Shown here piece after piece: positions 46,593 through 55,075 of a stretch of 64,000 nt of DNA. This DNA is from an uncultured Muribaculaceae bacterium (lineage in GTDB: Bacteria; Bacteroidota; Bacteroidia; Bacteroidales; Muribaculaceae): assembly GCA_910577355.1 (NCBI GenBank), contig CAJTMY010000008.1, positions 1 through 64,000 on the forward strand, read 5' to 3'. The notes under the pieces are model-generated. The model did no database searches, was not told the DNA's origin, and was given only the letters and a program-made list of their open reading frames with translations. The position numbers and the translations under genes are program-made. Every line of letters starts with the position of its first letter. The first letter of the stretch is position 1.

Positions 46593-48692
46593 CTAAAGCA
46601 CGCCTGTGACTTGCTCCGGCCTGCCGAGATAATCTTCCTCCATATCCATTTTTTTGCCGTATCCGAATTGGAAACGAACTGATACTTCCACATAGCGTCC
46701 GCCCATTTTGCTGAGTTCCTCCGTCCTGCTATAATGGTTTATGGATTTTTCTATTAACGTTTTATGCCTGTATTTAGCAAAAGGATCTGAACGGACGCTG
46801 AAATTCCAGTTGCGATATTTATATGAGGCTGAAAGAATGCAGTTCCATTGATGCTCATAACAATATCCGTAACCACGGATGTGCTTTGGATTTGGAGAGA
46901 AAACCATGGCGGAAAGCACCATACCCGACATCGGGATATAATTGGCAGACAGCGACGCGCCCGCTGTCCAAAAATCGAAATACGAGAGACCTCCACGATG
47001 TGCATGTGATACATTAAATCCGGGCGATACAATCAGCTTGTTATCCAGCAATCGTAAAGAGCCAAAAAGATTAAGGCTATATAGATTCTGCGAGCCGCTG
47101 TTGACATATCGACTCAATACACTGCCATCATGATACATATAGTCGGTCGTGACAAGCCCGTCGACATGCTTCCACTGGAGTGTGGCGGAGAGATTGAATT
47201 TAGAGTTCGGATAAAGCGAATAGCTTGCTTGTATATTGCTCGTTATTGCAGGCGAAATTTCTGGATTTCCGGAGATTTCAAGCAATTCGTCGGTTTTGCG
47301 GACAGCTGAATTGATCTGAGCGATATCGGGAGCATCGTTTGATATCCTTCCCATCAGCGAAGCACTCGATTTTGAGTTCGGTAGCCATTGTATATATGCC
47401 GCTTGATCATAATAATAATAATATCGGGTTTTGAATCCTTCCGAACCATAATAAAGGAGGCCGTTGTCTGTGATAAGACTGAAATTCAGTTTGTCGTTTA
47501 TCGATCGAGAATATTGAATATAGAACCGATTTTTGCCAAGAGTACTGTGTGTCTTGTCGACAGTCGCTCCGCTATAATCCGCGCTCGTACGGGACATGCT
47601 ATTGCTGAGACCCGCATAAATTTCATTGCCCTTTACCGAACGGCTGAATGAGAAGCCGAGACTTGGCATAAATACTTTTTCCTTTACATATGTGGCTATC
47701 TCCGGAGTAAAATCCGATATATACCTGAATTCATTATTGTTGAAGCTGCCACCCAGACCGGCGTCGATACTAAAATATTTACCATCTGCCGTATTGAACA
47801 CCAACGACATGCCTATGCTCGGCACAGTGGATTTACCATCATTATTATTGATTGTAGTCGAATGTTCACCGGTGAGTGAATAATCGGCAGAACCCTCACT
47901 GAGCGTCTTCGGCCCGTCGTCATGCTTTCCGCGCAAAGTCACGACAAATCTGTTGCGCTCGCCTTCTCCAAAGCGCAATGTCGATCGCAAAGTTCCAAGT
48001 AAAAATGTGTATTTATGATCCAATGTCTTTGAATAAGAATTTCGTATAATCTCAACAGGGATAGCCGTTTGTACAAAATTATACACGGAATGATTATTGG
48101 TTATACTTCCATCTACATCGTTGTAACCCACTGTACCTTGAAATTGTAGAATCCAGTTTTTACGTTGGTATTTACTGAATACAGAGCCAAAGACATCTTT
48201 TTGAATAAATCTTTCCTGTGCGGACAAAATTGTATACCCGCCATAGTCATATTCCTTTGCCACGATGTTGACAACCGACGCAGTGCCCTGGAACATAGGA
48301 TCGGATGGATGTTGCAGCACCTGTACACTTATAATAAGCGATGCAGGCAGATTGTCGACTTCTTCCTTGCTCGCCGGCTCGCGGTTGATGAAATAAGTTA
48401 CCGGATTATCAAAATGATCTTTAAAAGACTTATCGCGAGGATCAAATTTCAGTGTAGGCGGCTGCATTATCTCGAGGAGATTCCAGCACGAGAACGAGGC
48501 ATCCTTCTCAAGTTTGGTGGGGCGGATGTTGATGCCGTCTTTTATCTGCTCCACCCGTCGACCCTCCACTACCACCTCTTTCAGCTCGTTCACATCCTGC
48601 GCCATGCTGTCGGCAGGCTCGGCATATGCCACCGTCGTTGCCGAACACAAGGATACGGCAATGGCTATCGTGTATTTTGTTATAGTATTCAT
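46593..48692 (-). CDS. Outer-membrane beta-barrel protein 2 of the RiPP cluster
   Basis: The 699-aa protein is a paralogue of the proteins at 42608 and 49303. The N-terminal part (NELKEVVVEGRRVEQIKDGI, then NIRPTKLEKDASFS) is identical in all three, while the barrel differs most in loop regions. It ends VSVRFQFGYGKKMDMEEDYL and TGVL. The signal peptide ends at about residue 25 (ATTVAYAEP). It has its own promoter and precedes precursor 2 in the direction of transcription, with 220 bp between. Role unknown; receptor, exporter or immunity protein for the peptide are all possible. Confidence 0.85.
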   Translation of the reverse strand: MNTITKYTIAIAVSLCSATTVAYAEPADSMAQDVNELKEVVVEGRRVEQIKDGINIRPTKLEKDASFSCWNLLEIMQPPTLKFDPRDKSFKDHFDNPVTYFINREPASKEEVDNLPASLIISVQVLQHPSDPMFQGTASVVNIVAKEYDYGGYTILSAQERFIQKDVFGSVFSKYQRKNWILQFQGTVGYNDVDGSITNNHSVYNFVQTAIPVEIIRNSYSKTLDHKYTFLLGTLRSTLRFGEGERNRFVVTLRGKHDDGPKTLSEGSADYSLTGEHSTTINNNDGKSTVPSIGMSLVFNTADGKYFSIDAGLGGSFNNNEFRYISDFTPEIATYVKEKVFMPSLGFSFSRSVKGNEIYAGLSNSMSRTSADYSGATVDKTHSTLGKNRFYIQYSRSINDKLNFSLITDNGLLYYGSEGFKTRYYYYYDQAAYIQWLPNSKSSASLMGRISNDAPDIAQINSAVRKTDELLEISGNPEISPAITSNIQASYSLYPNSKFNLSATLQWKHVDGLVTTDYMYHDGSVLSRYVNSGSQNLYSLNLFGSLRLLDNKLIVSPGFNVSHAHRGGLSYFDFWTAGASLSANYIPMSGMVLSAMVFSPNPKHIRGYGYCYEHQWNCILSASYKYRNWNFSVRSDPFAKYRHKTLIEKSINHYSRTEELSKMGGRYVEVSVRFQFGYGKKMDMEEDYLGRPEQVTGVL

Positions 48693-48745
48693 AGCGGATT
48701 GGGGTTTTGGCGTGTCGATTATTATTTGATTTATATTAATAAATG

Positions 48746-48776
48746 CAAATTTAGCTTTAATATTTTACATTTGCAA
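48746..48776 (-). promoter_or_regulatory. Promoter of outer-membrane protein 2
   Basis: TTG (48776-48774) and TAAATTTG (48753-48746) are 20 bp apart on the minus strand, with the shared upstream box. Confidence 0.7.
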
Positions 48777-48983
48777 GCAATATTGATGTTTTTTTTGGAA
48801 ATTTTATAATCAACAAACCCACACATTTCACAGATCATATGGATTTGACGGGGTTGATTTGTAAATCGGCGTCAGACGGACGCCCGCTGCCACTCGAATC
48901 GGCGGCCTGCGGGCGCCTCATCAGGGGGATACACATACCCGAGCGCGCCTTAGCTGTCATACAAGAGCACGTCATTATAAAAA

Positions 48984-49214
48984 GAGGCGCCGTAGGCATC
49001 GGGCCAATAGTAGGCAGGGGCAAGGAATCCATCGGAGTCCGCCGCCCCTGCTTGAATAGTGCGAAAAATATAATGAGCTGCGTAGCTGCGACACAGCGGT
49101 CGGTGTGCCGCAGCTACGCAGCTCAACTATTTGTTATTGCATCGATTATCACAGCCGCGCACACCTATGGCGCGCTTGCAGTGGCCTACTATTGGCCCGG
49201 CACCTATGGCGCCT
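48984..49214. repeat. Palindromic repeat element, copy B
   Basis: Left AGGCGCCGTAGGCATCGGGC pairs with the right-hand GCCCGGCACCTATGGCGCCT; the inner stem TGAGCTGCGTAGCTGCG (49074-49090) pairs perfectly with 49109-49125. A CACACA...ACGGATT-type short inverted repeat frames it (about 48815-48845 and 49235-49268). Apart from these and the promoter, 48777-49302 shows nothing coding. Confidence 0.82.
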
Positions 49215-49302
49215 ACCTGTGCTCCACCCCAAAGAAAATCTGTGTGAATCCGTGTAATCTGTGTGGGGCGCGTGCTGTGCAGCCAAATAGTTACAGATGA
49301 TG

Positions 49303-51399
49303 CTACCTCACACCTGATATCTTGCCGATGCCGGTATCAAGATCCTGTACAATATCCATTTTTTTGCCATAGTCGAAGCTGAACCGTACAGACGCCTGGA
49401 TATAGGCGCGGCCTTGCTTGTCGTGATGGTCGGTGCGGCTGTATAGATTATGCGATCGCTGTATGGTTACTAAATCGCGATACTTTGAAAATGGCATGGA
49501 TTCCAATTCAAAAAACCAATCACGATACTTATATGACGCCGAAATGATGAAGCCTATTTTACGCTCATATGAATATCCGTCGCCATTGGGATATTTACTT
49601 GTCGGTGAAAAAATATAACTCGAAAGCCTCATCCCTTTAAAGGGTATATAGTTGACATTGACGCTACCATTCACCGTCCACCAGTCGAAAGATGTAAGGC
49701 CGCCACGATTCGCATGATAAACATTTAAATAAGGAGAGACCGTAAGTTTACCATTAAATAATCTGATATTACTGCTTACAAACAGCGAATATTTGTCTTG
49801 AGAGCCACTGTTGGTATATCTGCTCAATATGGTGCCGTCGTGATATATGTAATCGTTTACCAACAGGCGGTCGGTATGATCCCAGCCCAACGATGCGGAA
49901 AGGCTGAATTTTGAGCCGGAATAAAGCGAGTAGCCGATCCGGACATTAGAGGCCATCGAGGGCGATATCTCGGGATTGCCTGAAACCTCGATCAGTTCGT
50001 CTGTCTTACGGATTACCGAGTTGATCGAAACTATTTCAGGGACTTTACGATCAATACCACCCGTAATATACGCCTGCGAGACACGGGTGGGACGCCATGT
50101 CAATGACATGAAATATTGCGGATGATAATAGAACCGGGTATCGCTGATGCCTGTGCCGTAATATATCATACCATTGTACGCACCGGCAACGGCGCTCAGC
50201 TTGTCGTTGATCGGATGGCTGTAATATATCTTGAAATCATCCACTCCGAGAGTGCTTGTATTCTTGGCCGATGTCGAGCCGGTATAATCGGCGATGGTAC
50301 GGGTAAAATAATTGTCGAGCATCATATAAAGGGCATTGCCTTTGGAAAATGTCTTGGAAAATGTCAGCACAAACATCGGAGTAAAGGCTTTCTCTTTGAT
50401 AAAGGTCTGTATTCCGGAATTAAAATCTGAAAAATACTTATAATCATTATCATTGAAACTGCCCGATACTCCTGTCTTGATCTGGAAATACTTGCCGTCA
50501 TCGCCATTGAAAGATACGGATGCATAAATACCCGGGGCTGTATACTTGCCGTCGTTGTCGTTTATTGTCGATGAATGTTCGCCGGTAAGCGAGTAATCCG
50601 TTTCGCCCTCGAGACGCTGCTTAGGACCGGTATAATGCGTGCCTACGAGATTGACAACAAATAAATTCCTATTGTTTTCACCGAAACGCAATGTCGAACT
50701 TACCGCGCCATTAAAATATGTATATTTACGCAGTACCTCCTTTGTCGAGCTATTACGGACAATTTCCAAGGGGTTACCATCAACTGTAAAGCGGTATATC
50801 GAGTGTGTATCCATCGTACTGCCCGGAACATTTGAATATGACCCGAATCCGAGAAACTGCAAAGTCCAGTTTTTACGTTGGTATTTACTGAATACAGAAC
50901 CATAGCCTCCCTTACGCAGAAAGCTCTGTTCATATGACAAAATTGTGTAGCCGCCATAATCATATTCCCTTGCTATAATATTGACTACCGCCGCACTCGC
51001 TTCAAACATCGGATCGGAAGGATTATTGAGAACCTGCACACTCACGATTAGCGATGCCGGAAGATTCTCGACTTCGGCCTGCGTAGCGGCAATATTATTG
51101 ATAAAATAGCTCACAGGATTTTCGCGCATATCCTTGAAAGCCTTACTCCGCGGGTCATATATCAGTGTCGGCGGCTGCATTACTTCAAGGAGATTCCATC
51201 CCGAGAACGAAGCATCCTTCTCAAGCTTGGTGGGGCGGATGTTGATGCCGTCCTTAATCTGCTCCACGCGCCTGCCCTCTACCACCACCTCTTTCAGCTC
51301 ATTCACATTCTGCGAAGTGCTGTCCGCAGGCTCGGCCACTGCGGTTGCCGCATATAATGATATTACTATTACAAACGTGTATTTTATTATAGTATTCAT
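49303..51399 (-). CDS. Outer-membrane beta-barrel protein 3 of the RiPP cluster
   Basis: The 698-aa protein is the third paralogue. It begins MNTIIKYTFVIVISLYAATA (signal peptide), has the shared plug-like segment, and a barrel that ends RFSFDYGKKMDIVQDLDTG and SGVR. It is nearer to protein 2 in the barrel (both have SVFSKYQRKNW and TDYSLTGEHS-like strands). It has its own promoter and is the most upstream gene of the cluster. Confidence 0.85.
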   Translation of the reverse strand: MNTIIKYTFVIVISLYAATAVAEPADSTSQNVNELKEVVVEGRRVEQIKDGINIRPTKLEKDASFSGWNLLEVMQPPTLIYDPRSKAFKDMRENPVSYFINNIAATQAEVENLPASLIVSVQVLNNPSDPMFEASAAVVNIIAREYDYGGYTILSYEQSFLRKGGYGSVFSKYQRKNWTLQFLGFGSYSNVPGSTMDTHSIYRFTVDGNPLEIVRNSSTKEVLRKYTYFNGAVSSTLRFGENNRNLFVVNLVGTHYTGPKQRLEGETDYSLTGEHSSTINDNDGKYTAPGIYASVSFNGDDGKYFQIKTGVSGSFNDNDYKYFSDFNSGIQTFIKEKAFTPMFVLTFSKTFSKGNALYMMLDNYFTRTIADYTGSTSAKNTSTLGVDDFKIYYSHPINDKLSAVAGAYNGMIYYGTGISDTRFYYHPQYFMSLTWRPTRVSQAYITGGIDRKVPEIVSINSVIRKTDELIEVSGNPEISPSMASNVRIGYSLYSGSKFSLSASLGWDHTDRLLVNDYIYHDGTILSRYTNSGSQDKYSLFVSSNIRLFNGKLTVSPYLNVYHANRGGLTSFDWWTVNGSVNVNYIPFKGMRLSSYIFSPTSKYPNGDGYSYERKIGFIISASYKYRDWFFELESMPFSKYRDLVTIQRSHNLYSRTDHHDKQGRAYIQASVRFSFDYGKKMDIVQDLDTGIGKISGVR

Positions 51400-51452
51400 A
51401 GCGGATTGGGATTTTGACGTGTCGGTTATTATTTGATTTATATTAATAAATG

Positions 51453-51483
51453 CAAATCTATGTCTAATATTTTACATTTGCAA
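51453..51483 (-). promoter_or_regulatory. Promoter of outer-membrane protein 3
   Basis: TTG (51483-51481) and TAGATTTG (51460-51453) are 20 bp apart on the minus strand, with the same upstream box as the other two cluster promoters. Confidence 0.7.
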
Positions 51484-51526
51484 GCAAAATTGGAGTTTTT
51501 TTTAAAAAAGTGTTTTTTCGACAAGT

Positions 51527-52227
51527 GCACACAGATTACACGGATTTTTTGACCGTTGATTTGTAAATCGGCGTACTACGCACGCCTTCACCGGGTGATC
51601 GCCATCCCGGGCACGCCTCCGCAAGCTGCGGCGTACCCGGTTACTATGAAATCGGCGTCCTATCGGGCGCCCCATCCGGGTGGAGGCTGTTGCGGCAAGC
51701 CGCAACCACAGGGACAAATTTTTGGAGCGTACACGGAGCTCGCCTTGGCTGCCGCACGGGACTCGTCATCATAAGGAGAGGCGCCGTAGGCGTCGGACCA
51801 ACAGTAGGCCACTGCAAGGGCGCCGTAGGTGTCCGCAGCCCCTGTATAATCCACAACCCCTATATAAATGGAGCCAAAAAGAAATTGAACTGCTTAGCTG
51901 CGACCAACCGAATACAGTGTCGCAGCTAAGCTGTTCAACCAGTTGATATCTTTTCGATTACCACAGCTACGTACACCTACGGCGCGCTTGCCGTGGCCTA
52001 CTGTTCGCCCGGCACCTACGGCGCCTCTCTTTGCGGTGGATTGCACACGCCTTGGTGTCCGCATAGCGCGTCCGTGAGGACGCCGATTTTATAGTAACCG
52101 GGTACGCCGCAGTTTGCGGAGGCGTGCCCGGACAGGTAATCATACGCCAAGGCGTGCGTAGTACGCCGATTTACAAACCAACGGCGCAAACAAAATAAAT
52201 CTGTGGAAATCTGTGGAATCTGTGTGC
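51527..52227. repeat. Palindromic repeat element, copy C, about 700 bp nested inverted repeat
   Basis: Four nested arm pairs are visible: GCACACAGATT (51527-51537) with 52217-52227; a perfect 28-bp pair (51561-51588 with 52149-52176); a 54-bp pair with two mismatches (51607-51660 with 52078-52131); and the A/B-type core (about 51777-52029) with central stem 51885-51904 / 51919-51938. The left side carries roughly 70 extra bases (51661-51776). No gene is supported in 51484-52246. Confidence 0.85.
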
Positions 52228-52246
52228 GGCAATCCGCGTGGTGGGG

Positions 52247-52579
52247 TCACTGGGTGCCTTTGGGCAAGAGCTCGAAGGTGCTTACGTATATCTCGGTGAC
52301 GGTGTGCTTGATGGTATTGCGGTCTTCCCATGTGCGGGTGCGGAGCTGGCCTTCGAGCAGCAGGCGCGAGCCTTTGCGGATGTATTTCTCGGCAAATTCG
52401 GCGTTGGCGTCCCACATGACGATACGGTGCCACTCGGTGCGCTCGGGGACCTTCGCCCCGGCTGTGGTGGTACGCGCCGGCTCGCGCGTGGCGAGCGAGA
52501 ACTCGGCCACGGGCCGGGTGTCGATGTATCGTATGGTGGGATCGGCTCCCACGAAGCCGCTGAGTATCGCCTTGTTCAT
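52247..52579 (-). CDS. ssb: Short single-stranded DNA-binding protein
   Basis: From ATG 52579 the product has 110 aa. The OB-fold reads MNKAILSGFVGADPTIRYID, VAEFSLATREPA, EWHRIVMWDANAEFAEKYIR, KGSRLLLEGQLRTRTWED and VSTFELLPKGTQ. It stops right after the OB-fold and lacks the linker and acidic DDDIPF tail, so it cannot recruit SSB partners in the usual way. It follows the patatin gene by 32 bp. Bacteroidales often have several SSB paralogues; this may not be the main one. Confidence 0.88.
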   Translation of the reverse strand: MNKAILSGFVGADPTIRYIDTRPVAEFSLATREPARTTTAGAKVPERTEWHRIVMWDANAEFAEKYIRKGSRLLLEGQLRTRTWEDRNTIKHTVTEIYVSTFELLPKGTQ

Positions 52580-52611
52580 ATCAAGGGACAAAGGTAGTAA
52601 AAATTTCGCTA

Positions 52612-54918
52612 TCACCGCATGAATTTGGGCGGAAGGATATAGATGCCGAACGACAGACCTACGTTCCAGCGGTCGCCGGGCACGGTAGAGTAGTTGAGAT
52701 AGCCCGAGAGGGTGCCTTTGAACGGAAATTGATACGAGATATTGAGTTCGCCGAAAAACTCGGGGTGCGACAGCCACTTGCCATAGCGCGGCACATCGCT
52801 GCCGGGCGCTGCCTCACATATGCGGCGCAGGGGTAGGAAGCCGTAGGCTGCCACGCGCGCCGACAGGCTGCTGTTGTATTTGTATACAGGAATGATGCCG
52901 GCGGCCACGAAACTGTTGGCACGGAACGGCGGACGGAACGAATTGCCGCTCGACGGTGTGGGAGTGAAAGCCGGTGCGGCCACCATCGATGCGCTGTATG
53001 CGGGCAGCAGCTTGCGCGTGGAGAGCATGACGTCGCTCTCAATGCCGAGGCTGAAGTGCGCGGAGGGCGACAGATAGTTGCGTGTGCGCGCCTCGAGCTG
53101 TATCCACTCGGGGTGAGTCTCGATGCGGCCGCGCGGCGTGCCGGTCTGCAAGGCCGCGGTGCCGAGGAAGCCCATCGCCGACACGTTGTAAGCATGACCC
53201 ATGGTGGGAAAGTCGTGGCTGTCGAGCGTCGACGATGTGTAGCGGGCGAATACCTGCCCGAGGCGGTAGTGTGTGTTGAGCTTGCCCTCCTCATAGGAGG
53301 CGAGACGGTTGTTGCGGAAATATGCCGAGTGAACGGCTCCATAGCCCGCGCCGATGTCGATGCGGCCGCGACGACCGGCGGCGACGCTCCACATCAGCCG
53401 ACCGAAATACTCGTTGTTGACCACAAATGTGGGCTGCCGCGCGTCGAAGAACGCGTGGTCTGACTCGAAATACTTGTCGCGGCTCACCACCGCCTGCACG
53501 CCGATTGCCGATGAAAGCGGGGTGTGGAGATAGAGCCTGCCCTCGAACAGTCCGGCCATGGCCGACTGCCCTATCCATGCGCTGAGCCTCGACTCGAGGC
53601 TGCGGAAACTCATCGAGCTGTATTCGGCTGAGAGATACAGGAAACTCGTGGTGGCCGAGGTGAGGTAACCGCCCAGCGAGCCGGAGAGAGTGCCCTTGGG
53701 CGTGGCCTTGAGGCTGAGGCCGAAAAGCCCCGTGGAGGCATTGTAGGAGGCCTGTGGATACAGCTCACGCAGTTTGCCGGCCGAGAGAGCGCGGTAGTAG
53801 GCATCGCGGGCACGGGTCACGCCTATGGTATCGGTGTCGGATGCCGGGCGGAACAGATAGCCGATGTATTCGTTCTGCTTGGGCGAGGCACCGTACACCG
53901 CCACGCTGTCGAAGCGCAGATAAGGGGTCCGGGATTTGAACACCCGGCGACGCAGACTGCGCACCGACGCCGGCGTGCGCGACTTCACCCGTGCCTTTAT
54001 CGAGTCCATCATGGCCATGGTGCGGTCGTAGCCCACCTTGTATATGCGGCGTGCGGCGGGAAAGTCGAGCAGGCCGAACTCATTGAGATCGAGCCTTATC
54101 TTTATGCCCTCGCCGGAGGGCAACTCGTAGCTGCCGCCTTGTATCACAAGGTTCTCTATCTGATCCATAAGGGTGGTCTGCGGGCCTTTGGCCTCGGTGG
54201 ACACGTCGACACCTATCATTATAGACGGGGCGAAGTCCTCGCGCATCACATCCACCGGAAAGTTGTCGTAGATACCGCCGTCGTAATAAAGGCGTCCGTC
54301 TATGGTGGTAGGCTGGAACACTATCGGAAACGACATCGAGGCACGTATGGCGTCGCCAAGACGACCGCCGCGGAACACCCGCTTGCGCTTGGCCGCCACA
54401 TCCGACGCCACACAGTGAAACGGCACGAAAAGGCGGTTGAAATCACCGCCGCACTGAGCGGTATACGGCGAGAACAACTCCATGAATGCGAAGCTCATGG
54501 GCAAAGGCGAGATAAGCGACGCCGGCACCGAATCGGACGCGGCCGGCTGTCGCCCCAACGACATGCTGAACAAGGCCGGCGTGGCGTCGCCGTCGGTGAA
54601 ATAATACCGCAGGTCGGGATCGATCTTTCCGGTCGACCAATACGAGAACCCGCGCGACAGGATAAGGTCGAGCATCTCCTGCGGCGTGAATCCGCAGGCA
54701 TAAAGGCCACCCACAATGGTGCCCATCGATGTGCCCGTTATATAGTCAATAGGGATATCATTGTCTTCAAGAGCCTGGATCACACCGATATGGGCGATAC
54801 CCTTGGCGCCCCCGCCACTGAGCACCAATCCTACCGATTGCCGCGCCTCGTCGACGGCACGGACATCAGAAACAAGCAACGGCAGCAATGCCGCCAGCAG
54901 TATCATAGCACGACGCAT
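52612..54918 (-). CDS. Patatin-like phospholipase fused to a beta-barrel
   Basis: The 768-aa protein has a signal peptide (about 1-21), a patatin domain with oxyanion motif SGGGAKGIAHIG (34-45), nucleophile Ser64 in GTSMG and the catalytic Asp in YYDGGIYDNFPV. A POTRA-like stretch (about 320-400) leads to a C-terminal 16-strand-type barrel (about 410-768) of the BamA/surface antigen type ending FGIYILPPKFMR. It resembles PlpD-type outer membrane phospholipases (type Vd secretion), but lipase activity is inferred. Confidence 0.9.
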   Translation of the reverse strand: MRRAMILLAALLPLLVSDVRAVDEARQSVGLVLSGGGAKGIAHIGVIQALEDNDIPIDYITGTSMGTIVGGLYACGFTPQEMLDLILSRGFSYWSTGKIDPDLRYYFTDGDATPALFSMSLGRQPAASDSVPASLISPLPMSFAFMELFSPYTAQCGGDFNRLFVPFHCVASDVAAKRKRVFRGGRLGDAIRASMSFPIVFQPTTIDGRLYYDGGIYDNFPVDVMREDFAPSIMIGVDVSTEAKGPQTTLMDQIENLVIQGGSYELPSGEGIKIRLDLNEFGLLDFPAARRIYKVGYDRTMAMMDSIKARVKSRTPASVRSLRRRVFKSRTPYLRFDSVAVYGASPKQNEYIGYLFRPASDTDTIGVTRARDAYYRALSAGKLRELYPQASYNASTGLFGLSLKATPKGTLSGSLGGYLTSATTSFLYLSAEYSSMSFRSLESRLSAWIGQSAMAGLFEGRLYLHTPLSSAIGVQAVVSRDKYFESDHAFFDARQPTFVVNNEYFGRLMWSVAAGRRGRIDIGAGYGAVHSAYFRNNRLASYEEGKLNTHYRLGQVFARYTSSTLDSHDFPTMGHAYNVSAMGFLGTAALQTGTPRGRIETHPEWIQLEARTRNYLSPSAHFSLGIESDVMLSTRKLLPAYSASMVAAPAFTPTPSSGNSFRPPFRANSFVAAGIIPVYKYNSSLSARVAAYGFLPLRRICEAAPGSDVPRYGKWLSHPEFFGELNISYQFPFKGTLSGYLNYSTVPGDRWNVGLSFGIYILPPKFMR

Positions 54919-54962
54919 ATAACCTGAGAATAATGGTTGAACACAATTTATAACGCCGGTTT

Positions 54963-55020
54963 TTGCAAAAAGTTGTGATTATTTCGTAACTTTGCGGTAC
55001 CCGACAAATTTTTGTCGGGT
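54963..55020 (+). promoter_or_regulatory. Promoter and palindromic operator of the metal-efflux operon
   Basis: TTG (54963-54965) and TAACTTTG (54987-54994) are 21 bp apart. Arms ACCCGACAAA (54999-55008) and TTTGTCGGGT (55011-55020) form a near-perfect palindrome just after the -7 box, which could be a repressor site or a 5' hairpin. A second TAACTTTG at 55051-55058, without a -33 box, is an alternative promoter. Confidence 0.55.
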
Positions 55021-55075
55021 TTATGCAACAGCATCATCACATTTTACGCCTAACTTTGCCTGAAAACTCTGTATA

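Noticed and set aside
48839..49300. 153-aa frame across repeat element B
   Set aside because: It reads through both arms of the palindrome, and similar frames arise from the other copies by sequence alone.
39600..52227. CRISPR array
   Set aside because: The repeats are long inverted copies spread over 12 kb, not short direct repeats with regular spacers.
51556..52433. Several short frames in repeat element C and the ssb 5' side
   Set aside because: They follow inverted repeats on both strands, share no start context and end at arm boundaries.
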